From: Ophioderma brevispina | Lineage: Eukaryota; Echinodermata; Ophiuroidea; Amphilepidida; Ophiodermatidae | Direction: 5' to 3' | Assembly (NCBI GenBank): GCA_023653785.1 | Contig: JAMKCH010011908.1 | Coordinates: 20,444-84,443, forward strand | DNA length: 64,000 nt | Program-made: the position numbers and the translations under genes | Notes under the pieces: model-generated | What the model saw: the letters and a program-made list of their open reading frames with translations, nothing else | The model's database searches: none | Told to the model about the DNA's origin: nothing | Shown here: positions 33,746-45,700 of the stretch, one piece after another | Layout: every line of letters starts with the position of its first letter | Numbering within the stretch: position 1 is the first letter of the stretch

Positions 33746-36686
33746 GCCCACAGCTTGTATTCTTTGAATATAGAAAGCGTGCAAGCCGAGAACCACAAAA
33801 TTCTAGTTGATATTGTTCAAAAGAGGGGAATTAACCAAAAGCAATTTTTTTTACATGTATCAAATGAAATATTTTAGACAGGGTTAGGCATGAACACAAG
33901 GCTGAAGGTTGGTTCTACTAACATTTAAACATGATCAACAGGGAGATAGCCAGAGGAGGGGGAGGAGGGCCTGTTTCTCCCAAATTGTTTCAGGGAATTC
34001 CAGGCAGAAAAAGATGTAATACAGTAGGATTTATAACATACCAAATTACCAAAGGATGCTCAAGGCACGGTGAAAGGATTGAGGAAGAAACAAACCCACA
34101 GCTAGCAATCAGGAAATACATGGGTCTTGAGAAGTTTCTTGAAAGACTGACAGCCTGTCCTTATTGCATGCTTTTGCCCTGTGACTAGGGCATTTTTGGC
34201 TGCGATTGGGACATTTTGGGCTTGCACAAATACAATTGGCAAACGACCTTGCTATTGTCCATATTTCCTGCACATGTCTGCAGTTCAAATCTTAGAAAAT
34301 CAGGCCCATGTTTCAGCATAGAAATAAATTCATTGATGCCAGTTGCAGTTTTCAAAATTGTGTCGCCAATGCTTAAATTTTGTTTAAATAAAAGAGGCAT
34401 TTTACATGGAGTCAACATTCATGTCAGTGATCAATTGCACAAATACAAAAGTATGTGATCCAGTGATTGGTCAAATAGAGAGGTCTACACATTAGTGCTA
34501 CCCACCTTTTTTCCACAATCAGATGAGCAATTATCACTCCAAGAAATTATGATCTGGACTGTAACCAGTCAATACTCAAATTCCTCATTTGTGGTAGGTG
34601 TGCCATATGTGCAGTTTTTTTACCCTTTTATTTTTAGAGCAATTTTTAAGCAGCAGCAACACAGTTTTGACAAGTGATATAGTAGGGCTATGCAAGAGCT
34701 ACCCGTGTAAAAAACAGAAAATTCATTGTGGGAATCTTTCCATATAGCCCTACAAAGAGATGATTTTTAAGAGAAATCATATTTACCACTGTGAATATAG
34801 ACCTAACAGTATACTGTACAAGCTGATATTTGTGTGATTTTATTGTTTATCTTTATTTTTCACAAAACACCATGTGAATAAAAAAGCATGTGAAAATAAT
34901 GAAAGTTGAATATACTTGTCATTGAAAAAAGTAACTTGCATAATTTCAAAAATAGTGAAAATCACAAACAATTATGTCAGCTAAAAATTCATACCCAAAA
35001 CAGTATTCCAGTAGAGAGAATTTCCAATAAGGGGCACAGCATGTGCTACATATGGATCAATTTGACACAATTGACTGAGAAATGGTCTAATTAGTTTTGA
35101 CGATAGCTGTCAACAATTGACAACTTCAAACAAATTGTGTTGGTAAAATCTCAAATTTGGCATGCATTTTCTTTGCAATACCGCTGCATCCCTATATCCT
35201 TGAAATTTTATATCATCGTGCGGGAAAACCACATAAACAGACACTTGTACTACTTCCGTTGTTTTCATTGCCTGCTGTTGAATAATGCCTAGTTGTTGTA
35301 ATAGTATAATAGTCCACTCAACAAGTGGGGTAAATATATTTGTACAGGACACCAATGTTGTCAAATTAAATTAGCAGAGAATCGCCGAGCGAATTCAAGA
35401 AAGGATATGATTCAGCTATGAAAAATTGTTTTCAGTAGTGACCCAGTAACCAAAATGCAGGGTGCAGTTTTTATGCCTATAAAATTAGAAGTGCTGATGG
35501 TCGTAGTAGTTGCAAAGTACATCGCTTACAACAAATATTGATTTGTGGGACATAAAAGGTTAGTTTTAAATATGTTTGTTGGTGGAAATTTCTTGTAAGA
35601 AAATAAAAATGTACTGAAATGCACAAAATAAAAATGAAATGTGGTATGTTTTCTCTCACTTTTGCTCTCTCTCAAAAAGAGAACTAAAATGTTTGTGGCC
35701 TACTTTTTTGGCTCTCATGTGTTGGTTTATTGCACCCTACTATAAATTCACATAGCACTCTCTATATAGAGCACAGCACTAAAGGTTGCACACCACCAAA
35801 TAAATTGCCATTGGTTTGTGTACAAAATGGTCCTAATTAAAACGTAAATTTCTCATTAAGGAAGAAGAGACTACAGTTACTTAATTATGCATTACCTTGG
35901 ACTGCTAGACCTCTGCATCCCATTCAGCACAAGAGGAATCCATAAGTTGACCAAGGATTTTTCGACTTACTTGAAGCATGAAGAAAACGATGAGTGTTGA
36001 TCCACCTCTGAAACGTGGTTCTAGGTTGAAATATTCCTCTGTGTGGGCTGGTTAACTTTGGTACTGAATTATTCAGTAGAAGAAGCCTCACAGACGTTGT
36101 TAACTTGATATCGTGCTGATTGGTATCATTAAAATCATTCTAACCAAAAATATGGCCCAGGAAGTTCCGGGGGGTTTTCGGGTTTTTACTGATTTTTACA
36201 TTTTACTTTGACTTGACCCCCCATTTTACCTTTTTTCTGGTGTGGAATCTAAAGTTTTAATGAAAAACTATAGTAGACATGTGTCAAATGTTGAAGAGGA
36301 GATTGGATTCTATGGCAAAAAATGTTCTTGAACTTTTCCAAGGGGTGATGATATGCAGAGCTTTTGCTAAAGAGATATTTTTTTCCAAAGTGGGCAGTCT
36401 TAAATTGTCAGAATTTACAAAAGGTTCAAATGCAATAAAAACAATGTTTACCACCAATTAAACAGAAAAATATGTTATCCCAAAAGATGCTGTGCTTTTC
36501 GAGTAATTCCCATGTTGTTAGCTAGGAAAGAGTATCACGTTGGGGCACATCATCCTTGGGTTGGGTAAGGGGACATACGTGTCATAAGGTCTTCTATAGG
36601 GAATTGAGGTCATTGTATATCTTACCAGGTGTTGATTTCATATCGTAAGTTCAAAACCCATTGATACTCTATCATGAAAAAACATA
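33745..36686. other. Long non-coding stretch
   Basis: No gene, no repeat shared with the rest of the window. An 85-codon frame at 33,931-34,188 contains GCSRHGERIEEETNPQL but nothing recognisable. A short palindrome CTCTATATAGAG lies near 35,760. Confidence 0.4.
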
Positions 36687-37957
36687 CAGGGTGTCCCAAA
36701 AAACATTTGTGCAAGCAGATAAACGCAGATTTCTCAAAAACTGCTGAAGCTGTGATTTTATTTTCATGGAGAATAATTACTTATACTCTTCTGCTATAAA
36801 ACGTTGCAAATCCTATGACAATCCGCTCACGCAAACCAGAGATTATAAACGATATTAAATATATTACTGTTTTTATCCATTCCAATGGGGGATTTTACAG
36901 TTTGTGAGTATCGGTTACATCAGATAGATTGTGGTTCAATCGCGGATGCATGACAAAATAATACCTCAGAACGGAAACTGAAGGTGATATGCTACTAAAT
37001 TAAACAGTGCGGTATCTGACAAATATCTTACATAATATCTCTAAAATAATAACTTTTAAGCTGACACGCCTGACATACTCATTTAAAGGGTTACCTGATG
37101 AAATATTATTGTCGGGTAGTGAGTAAATGCAACAGAAAGCAATGGATGTGTATGAATTTTTAGATTCAAGTCAATTTAAAGTAACAAAATTACAAAGTGT
37201 GTGCTCCTCTTAGCTTAGTTCAAGAACAAATGAATGTTACATTTCTTCAATTGTGTTATTTATAAAACTTAACAAAGACGAGAAACGCCAAATAAAACAT
37301 ACTGGTATTTCCTGTGTCATTTTACACATTTGGGTCTGGTGTTAAAAGGTGGGCAGGGCAAAACAGGCCATGCCGATCAAAGGGCTTTAATCTCACTAAG
37401 CTATTTTTTTCTTGTAAAAAGATTTGACTATGATATTCAAACATGCGCCATTTAGTTTACAAGTTATCTAATTTAGCAAAAATGTTATTATCATGGAAAC
37501 TGCACAGGTAGAGATAACAAAATAGACATAGTTTGTGCTGATCATACTTCTTTAGAATGGACGGTAGGCTAGTCATTGCGTGTTTTGAATTAGTTCTAAT
37601 GCATATTGTTATTAAAAAAATCTAATCTATATTTTGTGCTTTGTGGGTTCCTAAAGTTCGTGTGAATATTTAATGGTATGCCATTGAATACAGCAGTAAT
37701 TCAATGTGTTGGAAATCGCTCTCCCGACAGTAGAACGAACAAATATTAACTGTTTGTGTTAAAAACACTGGAATGGGTGAAAAATAGATGGCCTTTATAA
37801 TCCATCATATCTCTGATTTGCGTGGCAGGAATGTCATGGGATTTGCACAATTTCTACAAAAGAGTATAATTAAAATCCTCCATGAAAATGAAATTTAAGC
37901 TTAAGCGTTTGAGACATCGGAGTTTATCTGCTGGCACCACTTTTTGGGACCACCCGG
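36687..37957. mobile_element. TA-flanked inverted-repeat element, 1,271 bp (Tc1/mariner type)
   Basis: The left end CAGGGTGTCCCAAAAAACAT and the right end, read inward CCGGGTGGTCCCAAAAAGTG, start arms of about 230 bp sharing GCAGATAAAC, CATTTTCATGGAG, GCAAATC and CCATTCCA. TA flanks both sides (36,685-36,686 and 37,958-37,959), which suits the Tc1/mariner superfamily. The interior (about 36,920-37,720) has no transposase frame, so it is non-autonomous. Confidence 0.87.
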
Positions 37958-38510
37958 TATAAAGAGTTATGATGAGTTTGGACTTGGATTTAGTAATTAT
38001 GATGCAATTAAACTCTTTGTGAATTCCACACCGGTATCAAAATATTAAAGAAGTTTATTATGCTAGTCTTATTTGAATTTACAATAACAATGGCAACAAC
38101 GATCTTGACATCTTCTGGCTGTAATTCATCCGAGAATGCACTAAACAGTGACACACACATGGAGGATCCGATAAAAGTGTCAATTCCAGGAAAAGGACTT
38201 TATAAAATAGATGATAATAGTAATCTAATAACAATATAAATGTCAAGTGCCATTCTCTCAATGACCGATATATTTCAAAAATAACAGTAAAGATGGATTG
38301 ACATTTTGCACAATACAATATCAAGTGAATTAGTCATTAGTCATATGCAATTGATAACATAAAGTACTTTGCCCATGACAGCAATAGCAAGTTGTTTGTG
38401 GGTTAATTTTTGTAATGACAGTTGGCCCATAAGAAAAGACTTGCACAACATAACCAGTTTGTAATGAAAATTAGAGCAAACAAGGATTGTACGCGGATTT
38501 ATTTTGTCTA
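37958..38510. other. No recognised feature
   Basis: AT-rich flank between the Tc1/mariner-type element and the minisatellite. Confidence 0.4.
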
Positions 38511-38515
38511 CAGTA

Positions 38516-38735
38516 GATGACAGCATTAATATGTGCTTGTCACAGTAGATGATGACAGTCATGATATTATGCATGTCTACAGTAGATGACAGCATTAAAA
38601 TATGCTGTCTACAGTAGGATGACAGCATGTATATATGCTGTCTACAGTAGATGACAGTCTTTAAATATATGCTGTTTACAGTAGATGACCAGCATTATAT
38701 GCTGTCTTACAGTAGATGGACAGCATTAATATTAT
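38516..38735. repeat. Hairpin minisatellite, left part
   Basis: Tandem units of about 30-33 bp with consensus TGCTGTCTACAGTAGATGAC followed by agcattaatata. Within each unit ATGCTGTC and GACAGCAT are perfect inverted partners around TACAGTAGAT, so each unit can fold into a hairpin. About seven units are present here, with point and length variation. Frames reading SSTVD and similar across it are repeat translations, not genes. Confidence 0.93.
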
Positions 38736-38990
38736 GTGATGTGATCTGGGTAAACCTGCCAAGTCGCTCAGGACAGTTTGAAAAGGTAAAGAAATAACCT
38801 AAAATCTGTTATGTTGTACCCTTATGTTTTTGTCAGATTGTATAAGGCGATAACTTTGATATGTGTATCATAGAAGAAAGAAGTATAAAAAGTATGGAAA
38901 ACTTTATATTTCAAACTTTGCAATGATAGTTCAAAACTCCAAATTAGAAAATTTTGCACCATGTGGCAGGTTTTCCCAGATGCATCACCT
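38736..38990. mobile_element. Small inverted-repeat transposon inside the minisatellite
   Basis: The array is interrupted by about 250 bp of unrelated AT-rich sequence whose ends are inverted copies: ATCTGGGTAAACCTGCCA on the left (38,744-38,761) and TGGCAGGTTTTCCCAGAT on the right (38,964-38,981), 17 of 18 matching, with GTGATG further out on each side. The repeat resumes immediately after. It is a MITE. No frame of interest. Confidence 0.8.
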
Positions 38991-39573
38991 CTGCTGTATA
39001 CAGAGTAGATGACAGCATTAATATGCTGTCTACAATAGATGAAAGCATTAATATAGGTTACAGTGATGACAGCATTAATATATGCCGTCTGCAGGTAGAT
39101 AGCACATGATATTAAGCTGTCTACAGTAGATGACAACATTAATATATGCTGTCTACAGTAGATAACCAATTAAATCTGCTGTCTACAGTAGGATGACAAC
39201 ATGATATAGCTGTCTAAGTCGAGGACAGCATTAATATTGCACTGTCTCGGTAGATGAAAGCTTAATAATGCTGATACAGTGATGACAGCAATTAAAAATA
39301 TGCTGTCTACAGTAGATGGAAGCATAAATAAGCTGTCTACAGTAGATGACAACATTAATATATGCTGTCTGCAAGTAGATGACAACATTAGATATATGAT
39401 GTTACAGTGAGATAAGCATTATTAATATTGACTGACTACAGTAGAGGACCATCATTAAAATATGATGTTCGTAGATGACAGCATTAATAATATGCTGTCT
39501 ACAGTAGAGGACAGCATTAATAGTATGCTGTCTGCATAGAGACAACATTAATATATGCTGTCTACAGATAGAT
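38991..39573. repeat. Hairpin minisatellite, right part
   Basis: About 18 further units of the 30-33-bp hairpin repeat, more degenerate than the left part. Variation includes acaacatta for acagcatta and truncated units. A stray single unit (atgctatctacagtagcc) lies at about 40,069-40,086, some 500 bp away. Confidence 0.92.
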
Positions 39574-39574
39574 T

Positions 39575-40050
39575 TTGGCATTATTGGTATCTATAGTGAA
39601 GATCATTTTTGAATGGATCCAATTAGGGTCAGTAGTGTTTTAATGAAATTTTATCATACATAACTACAAGTAAGGAATTTTATGAATGTTTACTGTCAAA
39701 ATATTAGAGCTCATACATAGAATTATATACCATGATGACATTTTGATCTTTTAGCTCTTTAATTTAAATTTATGAACAGCGATATGGCTGTGGGAAGCCT
39801 TGGAATGCTTCTAAACAACAACAAAACCCAATTTAACTTTGTTGTTACACAACGGCAAATTTGTTGCATGTAGGAAATTGATAAAAATGAAAAAGAAATT
39901 TTCAAAGAAGTGAATAAACATAGGTCACAAGGTGTTTCAAGGTGGTCAACCAAATTTTCATGTGGAAGCATAAACATGTGTTCCCAGTTTGTCATTTACT
40001 TTTTAGCACAGGTGTTTTAGTTTACCATATTTAGATTGGTTCGTTTCCTG
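39575..40050. other. No recognised feature
   Basis: AT-rich DNA next to the minisatellite. No gene. Confidence 0.4.
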
Positions 40051-40064
40051 TTTAATATAATATA

Positions 40065-40265
40065 CTATATGCTATCTACAGTAGCCATCTTACAGTATCT
40101 CTGATTGGCTCATTACATGATATAGCAAGATATAACCTCTGATTAACCAATCAAAATAGACCTATTATCTGTACAACCTCTAAAGCTTTTCTACCATGTC
40201 TCTGATTGGCTAAATACATCATTTAATCCAATGTATAACAAATAAAATTGGCCGGTAGACCTCAG
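40065..40265 (+). repeat. CCAAT-box repeat family copy
   Basis: It contains CTCTGATTGGCTCATTACAT, GATTAACCAATCAAAA and CTCTGATTGGCTAAATACAT in tandem. Similar pairs of CCAAT (ATTGG) motifs occur at 5,990-6,170, 18,760-18,945 and inverted at 60,690-60,860. CCAAT boxes bind NF-Y in many promoters. Here they sit in a repeat, perhaps its own promoter region. Confidence 0.6.
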
Positions 40266-41080
40266 GGGGTTAAATGTGGTGCATCCCTCAAGGTTGAGTA
40301 TAATTACATGTCGGATATAAACAAGGCGAGGCAACCAAAAGTGCTAATACTAATCGTGCATGTAAACACAGTGATGTGTGAAAAAAAAGCCGAGCTACAT
40401 TTTAAAGTTTGATGGTGCATGGAAAGGAGAAGTACTGGAATGCTAGTACTCTTGCACTTTGTTGGGTGTACTTTAGAGTATGGCTTCTAAGTGTATTAAT
40501 GTTCCTGTCTCTTACGATTAAATATCAACAGGAATGTGCACAATTGGATGTGACAATGTTATAAAGCATCGTCACCCTAGGCTCTTGCCCTCCTTTTGGT
40601 ATGCAGTTTTCCCATTTTAGTGAATGCATCATGGCACTGACACTGCTGCTACAATTATAATTACCCTAACACACCTTTTGCCACCCATATTTAAAGCTGG
40701 TGTTTCTTGATTGTTTTTATGGATCCTTCGATTTACCGAATTGTTTTGATTTTTTGTAGCTGTATTAAACACCATATGTTTCTCATTGTTGTATGAAAAT
40801 AGTCAGCCTCCAATGGCATTTTTTTCTCAAAGATATAAACCTAGACTTCTGTTTGTTATGGTTGGTTTAAGTTTTGTAATTTTTGGTTCAAGTTTCCTCC
40901 GTGTTTAATAGTATGCACTTTCCATTCAAATGAAACTTGGCAACAAAGGATCAGTGAGTTTTTGGGATCTTATAATGATGTTGAAAGAATGTCAAGGGTC
41001 ATGTTAAGTTATCAAATTGGGTCAAAATATGTTTATTCTATTATTATTCTATTTATCAATTTAGTGTTTTAAAAATTCTC
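40265..41080. other. No recognised feature
   Basis: AT-rich non-coding DNA, no repeat partner. Confidence 0.4.
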
Positions 41081-41081
41081 T

Positions 41082-41195
41082 TATTTTGAGATTGTGACAT
41101 GTTGGGGGGGGGGGGAGACTCCTGGTTCCAGAACCAGCACCCTATTTTGAGATGTGACATGGGGGGAAGATTCCTGGTTCAAGAACCACCACAAC
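41082..41195 (+). repeat. Two-copy local duplication with a G run
   Basis: Both copies read TATTTTGAGA-TGTGACATG, a G run, GA-TCCTGGTTC and AGAACCA. The first copy has a 13-base G run (41,102-41,114), the second six G. TGGTTCCAGAACCA in the first is a perfect palindrome. Confidence 0.8.
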
Positions 41196-41769
41196 ATTAC
41201 AGTATAACTAAAAATATTATACAGTAATCATAGGACATTGCTGTAATGCTTTTTTTGCAAATCAAAACCACAAGTTTGTTTTTGCCCATGAAACTTGTGT
41301 TGTGGGGTGTATTTGAATTTTGGCCTGTCACATCAAATAGAGAACATGATAACTTTAAATCAGAAAAGATCATCTTGATAAGATGCAGGGTGCAAGTGTT
41401 TCATGTGATATTTTGTGGTAGACACATTGTTTTTCCATATACCGTTTATAGTGTTGATGACAAATGACAAAGGTTTCCTGTATCCTTGAAATGGTTCAAT
41501 AACCCTACGCAGTCAGTTTAGGAACATGTGGTGCAAGTGTAGTTGTTGAGGTGAAGCACTTGTGCACTTGAATGACTGATGCTGAAACTTTGCCGCCTGC
41601 CATGAGTCATGTTTCAGTGAACCTTTTTAATTAGAAGCGTAAACTTAACCGATTCCAGAAAAATAGGGCACTCAATTTTTGAAAGAATAAAACTATGTAA
41701 AGGAAAGCTATACAATAGGGTAGAGCACTGGATGTCTAATCTAAACACATCTAAGAAAACAACAACGAT

Positions 41770-41950
41770 TTTAGAACCTTATTTTTTCCTCTATATGGAA
41801 CTTTCAAGAATGAACCCTCAAAAATGGTTCTTAAAAATCTTAGACACCCAAAAGGTTCCTAACAGAACCATACAAGGGAAGGTGCTATACAGCAGTTAAA
41901 GAACTATTATTTGGTTTCGTTGAAGAACCTTACAGGGGTTTGTCATATAA
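41770..41950 (+). repeat. AAGAACC/GGTTCTT-rich repeat
   Basis: Irregular recurrence of GAACC and GGTTC motifs (tagaaccttatt, aatggttcttaaa, aaaggttcctaacagaacca, agaaccttacagg) suggests a decayed repeat made of short inverted units. No gene. Confidence 0.5.
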
Positions 41951-42149
41951 AGGACAAGTTTAGAACTTGTTTTTCTAGTGTGTATAGTGTATATTATCTG
42001 GCAGGATGATTTTTGAGTGGATTCCCCTACTGTTTTTGAGATATTGCCAAAAGTGGGCGATTTTACCACAAATTGACAAGGTGGTCACAAATCTACCAGA
42101 CTGCACAGAGTCTAATAATTTAGCCCTAAAATTGCTTAAGACAAGACCC

Positions 42150-42420
42150 ATAATCAGGTGGGGGTGAGGGGGCAGATCCTGACATTTCCCAAAAAACCCT
42201 AAAACCCTACAAAGAGCTTAAAATAGCAACAAAAAAAATAGATTTTGCGAGTGGAGCGAGCCAAAAAAGTAGGGGTTTTATGCTTTTCTGCCACAAAATG
42301 GGTTAAAATTTCAGTAAAAGGTCCACTTTTTCCAAATCCCCCTCTTTTTTTTTGGGGGGGGGGGGGGGATTGGGAGAAGCCCCTTGCCCCCATAAAAATA
42401 CTGGTTATGGGCCTGCTTAT
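42150..42420. repeat. G-rich repeat family copy
   Basis: A G run (42,352-42,369 region) with neighbouring GCGAGTGGAGCGAGCCAAAA and TTTCTGCCACAAAATGGG resembles the other G-rich repeats in the window (1,850-2,137, 27,235-27,460 and 62,024-62,330). Confidence 0.5.
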
Positions 42421-42539
42421 GGATAAGGTGTCAAGGTTAATAGGTATAACATTGAGGTCATTGTAAAAATGCTTTAGATGCAGCTTCATCTGCAAAAAAC
42501 ATTTAAAAATCAACAGAGCCGTTCAGAGGATCTTTGAGA

Positions 42540-42600
42540 TTGGTTATGGGAATGTTCCGAGGTCAAAGGTCATCTAGAACCATTTGAGGTCATTGCTTAG
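42540..42600 (+). repeat. AGGTCA half-site cluster
   Basis: GAGGTCAAAGGTCATC is a DR1-form pair, followed by GAGGTCATTGC. These occur in many of the window's repeats, so a regulatory role is not supported by itself. Confidence 0.45.
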
Positions 42601-42698
42601 AAATCTGGCTTAGAACTTGAAAACTCTTCTTTCTGCTCATGGTTAGCAGAAATGTGTGTCTCAGAGCTACAGCGCCATTGCTCTAGCTCCAACTATAA

Positions 42699-43874
42699 AG
42701 CCCGTTGATACTTGACGTCGATATTTTTTCAGCTGCGAGAATCCGCCCCCGCCGCGATTTTCCCCGAATCGCAGTCGATTTCACGCCATCTTTCGCGATT
42801 TCTCTCGCTGTCGTAATCGGAAAATGTGCCCTCCCCGAACCTCATGGTATTGCCAGTAATAGTGCAAGACTGGTCTTTGTTGCCTAATTATAAGGCTTGT
42901 GCGTATATCATGCAATTATTCAACTCGCAATTTTAGTTACCAACGGGTATACAAGATAGAGCGTAAACATAACAAGTGATTTGGATAAAGTGATTTTAGC
43001 ATTTTTCATTATTCAAGATTAGGTTGGCCCGCATTTGCCGCGAAAATATCACATGCACGTTGCACGCGTTGGGGCAGGTTGGGGGGGTCAAAATAATCGC
43101 AATACGAAATTCATTTGCTATGCCAGATGTTCCTTCCCTGCTAGATTCTATGCTTTGACGGTGGATATCGTTTCTTATCATTTTGTTGCTTCGACGGCCA
43201 TTCTCATATTTTCGCTCTTCATAAACTTAACTAAAATAGGAAAGCTGAATACGACATAGGCCTCCTCCATTCTTCTTCTTCTTATCGTGTCCAAACACTG
43301 CGTTGTAAATATGATCCACCAGCCAGAAAAAAGTGGGTACACAAGTGTAACGTCTGACTAGGCCTAAATATGAACTATAAATAATCAGCTTCTTGCCTCC
43401 ATTAGAGCCTCTTAAAATTTAGTAAGGTTGAGGATATCGCCTCCCAAAACCCCAATTTCTTTTTCTTATGTATCCTTGAAGTCGGATCTTTTGGTCATTG
43501 TATGTGGGGGTTATTTTTCCACCTCCTCTAATTTTATCGTCACTCATATTCGTCATGATGCCGGTGCATTTTTACCCCCAACTTCGATTTGGGGATGTTG
43601 ACCTTGGACTGCACTCACATGGGCCAAATGAAGACCTCCGATTGGATGAACGTACAAAAATCGTCAGCGAGAATCGCCAAGTTTAAAAACCCATTTTAAC
43701 TTCAAAACTTTTCAGCAATCCCTCTTACGCGTCTCGCTGTCCCCGCTTGGGATAAAATCTGGAATCTGCGCCGGCGGTCTCGCAACTTGCGCGATAAATC
43801 ACTGACCTTCGCGAGACAAAAAATCGCTGGCGATTTCACGCAGCTGAAAAATCGCGTCAAGTATCAACCGGGCT
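42699..43874. mobile_element. TAA-flanked non-autonomous PIF/Harbinger-type element, 1,176 bp
   Basis: The ends are AGCCCGTTGATACTTGACG on the left and, read inward from the right, AGCCCGGTTGATACTTGACG. Both continue into ATTTTTTCAGCTGCG-like sequence and CpG-rich GCGATTT motifs. TAA flanks both sides (42,696-42,698 and 43,875-43,877), the 3-bp target typical of PIF/Harbinger. Neither the interior nor its short frames resemble the Harbinger transposase or Myb-like protein, so it is non-autonomous. Confidence 0.85.
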
Positions 43875-43877
43875 TAA

Positions 43878-44865
43878 GGTCCTTGGTTTTTTTCTGTTTT
43901 TGTTTTTTGCTCCTCCATATTTGCAAATGCACGAGGTGACTGACACGGCCACATTGAATTAGCAAACACTTCTGTAATAACGTAGATACAATGTGTTTCA
44001 CCATCCAGCACACGTTATGGTTATAATGACCATTTTGTATGCGCCTGAGAATGTACCCTAACAGTCAAATGCACTCTTCTATGTCGTTCAAATAGAAGGA
44101 TCTGAAGAGTGACTCATTTAGAAACAAATGAAGTATATATTATGAAACCGAGGGATCCCAAAATAGCACAAATTGGAAGGGGAAAGTAAGAAATGGGAGA
44201 GGAATCAATTTTCAACAGTATCAATCATGGCTTCTCGCATGGCAACAGCTTAAGACATCGACGTCCATACGTCATCGTAAATCTGTGACCTCATGATGTA
44301 TTTGTCGGCTATAGTTGTGTTTTAAAACAAATGTGCCCCATACTATATAGTTTTATGAGCAAGAAAAAAAGTTTCATCTTATCTCTACCGGGTACTGAGA
44401 TGGACAGAATGCCAGCACAGCATGGGATGGTTCGGATCGGTCGTAGGTTAACACACTCTCTTACTGACACTGTCTTTGATGTGCATTATTGCCACAGGAA
44501 TTACACCAAGTTGAGTGCCTCCGCAGGCAATACCTAGAAGACCAACACTTCGTCTTCACAAAGATTTTTCTTTCTCATATCACTGTCTTCATTGAATGAC
44601 CATTCACCCATATACTCACCATCATAAAATCAGAACGCTGAAAATATGCTTCAGGGAATTCTGTGTGGTGCAGAAATTGTCGTAGTTAGAATTAAAGAGG
44701 TGCTACCCGATCCCTCAGCCTTTACCCCACCACTCCATCAAACCTGAGATTTTTATATCCTTAGAAAGCTTGGATTTCTCATCTCATCTGCAAAATATTT
44801 TGGCTACAAGCAAAACTATGGGTTGTTTATGGTTGCCGAAAATATTTACAAATTACTGCTCACAT
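43878..44865. other. No recognised feature
   Basis: Unique non-coding DNA. A 68-codon frame at 44,331-44,537 has no motif. Confidence 0.4.
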
Positions 44866-44868
44866 TAA

Positions 44869-44972
44869 CCCTTTACCTGGACCCGTGCTAGGCAATTTCC
44901 TGGGCCTCGCACACCGAGGACTTTAGCGAATCTGAGCCAAAAGTGACCCTAAGTCTGGGGAAAGGGTTAAAA
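44869..44972. mobile_element. Very short inverted-repeat element
   Basis: TTAACCCTTTACCTGGAC on the left faces GTCTGGGGAAAGGGTTAA on the right across about 104 bp. Part of it resembles 14,990-15,045. It may be a mini-MITE at a TTAA-type site. Confidence 0.5.
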
Positions 44973-44974
44973 CA

Positions 44975-45385
44975 GTGTCAGTTTCAAACGGAAGTTTGGA
45001 ATTAGGGTATGTTGGCGATTGCTTTTCCTCCAAAATGCAGAAAAAATTATGTTGTAATAATCGGGTGGAGAGCCCTTGTATAAATCTTGGAAAGATTTGC
45101 TAGCAACTTGTGTAAAATTTATAAATTGTGAAAAAAAGGTATCTTTGATTCCAACTTAGAATTTCAATCGGTTATCGATGCTGTGCATAATATCGGTTAA
45201 TTCAATTGTTCTTTGAAAATGAGATGCTCAATTGTAGTATGGTGAACTGGCAGTTTTTAGATTTGCCATAAGTATATATTATAAGGCTAAAAAAGACCTT
45301 TTTTTAATTTTTTTTCTCAAAAATGCTAATCGCGAACTGCGGTAATTTTTTTTTATATTTCTTTATTACATTTTGACCCACTTTT
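44975..45385. other. No recognised feature
   Basis: AT-rich DNA with T runs. No gene. Confidence 0.4.
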
Positions 45386-45700
45386 GTGTCGTATGGAAGA
45401 ATTGCAGTAGGCACATAGGGATTACTCTGGTCATTTGTCTGTGTGTGTATCTGTGTGTGTATCTGTGTGTGTATCTCTGTGTGTGTCTCTGTGGTCAAAA
45501 TGTTAACCCTTAATATATTGCATGCCGTAATGAGTTCCCTAAGGGCTACGATGATGTAACTTTGTGGAAAGGAGGGGGCTGGGTGGGGCGACATGTTGGT
45601 GACCTCATGTGACCTGGTGACCTCATGTGACCTTGGTGACCTCATGTGACCTTTGGCCCCATTCACAAACCGCTAAGGCAGACGACACTCGCAGTACTCG
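45385..45700 (+). repeat. Interspersed repeat with GTGACCTCAT array, copy 1
   Basis: Order: AAGAATTGCAGTAGGCACAT, a TG-rich microsatellite (45,439-45,492), GGTCAAAATGTTAACCCTTA, GGGCTACGATGATGTAAC, three near-copies of TGGTGACCTCATGTGACC (45,597-45,653) and CCCCATTCACAAACCGC. The same order recurs at 47,170-47,565. Open frames on the minus strand are translations of this repeat. Confidence 0.88.

Noticed and set aside
38341..39388. Several minus-strand frames with repeated SSTVD motifs
   Set aside because: They are translations of the 30-33-bp minisatellite.
38516..39573. CRISPR array
   Set aside because: There are repeats but no unique spacers of constant length, the units are contiguous and degenerate, and the DNA is eukaryotic in character.
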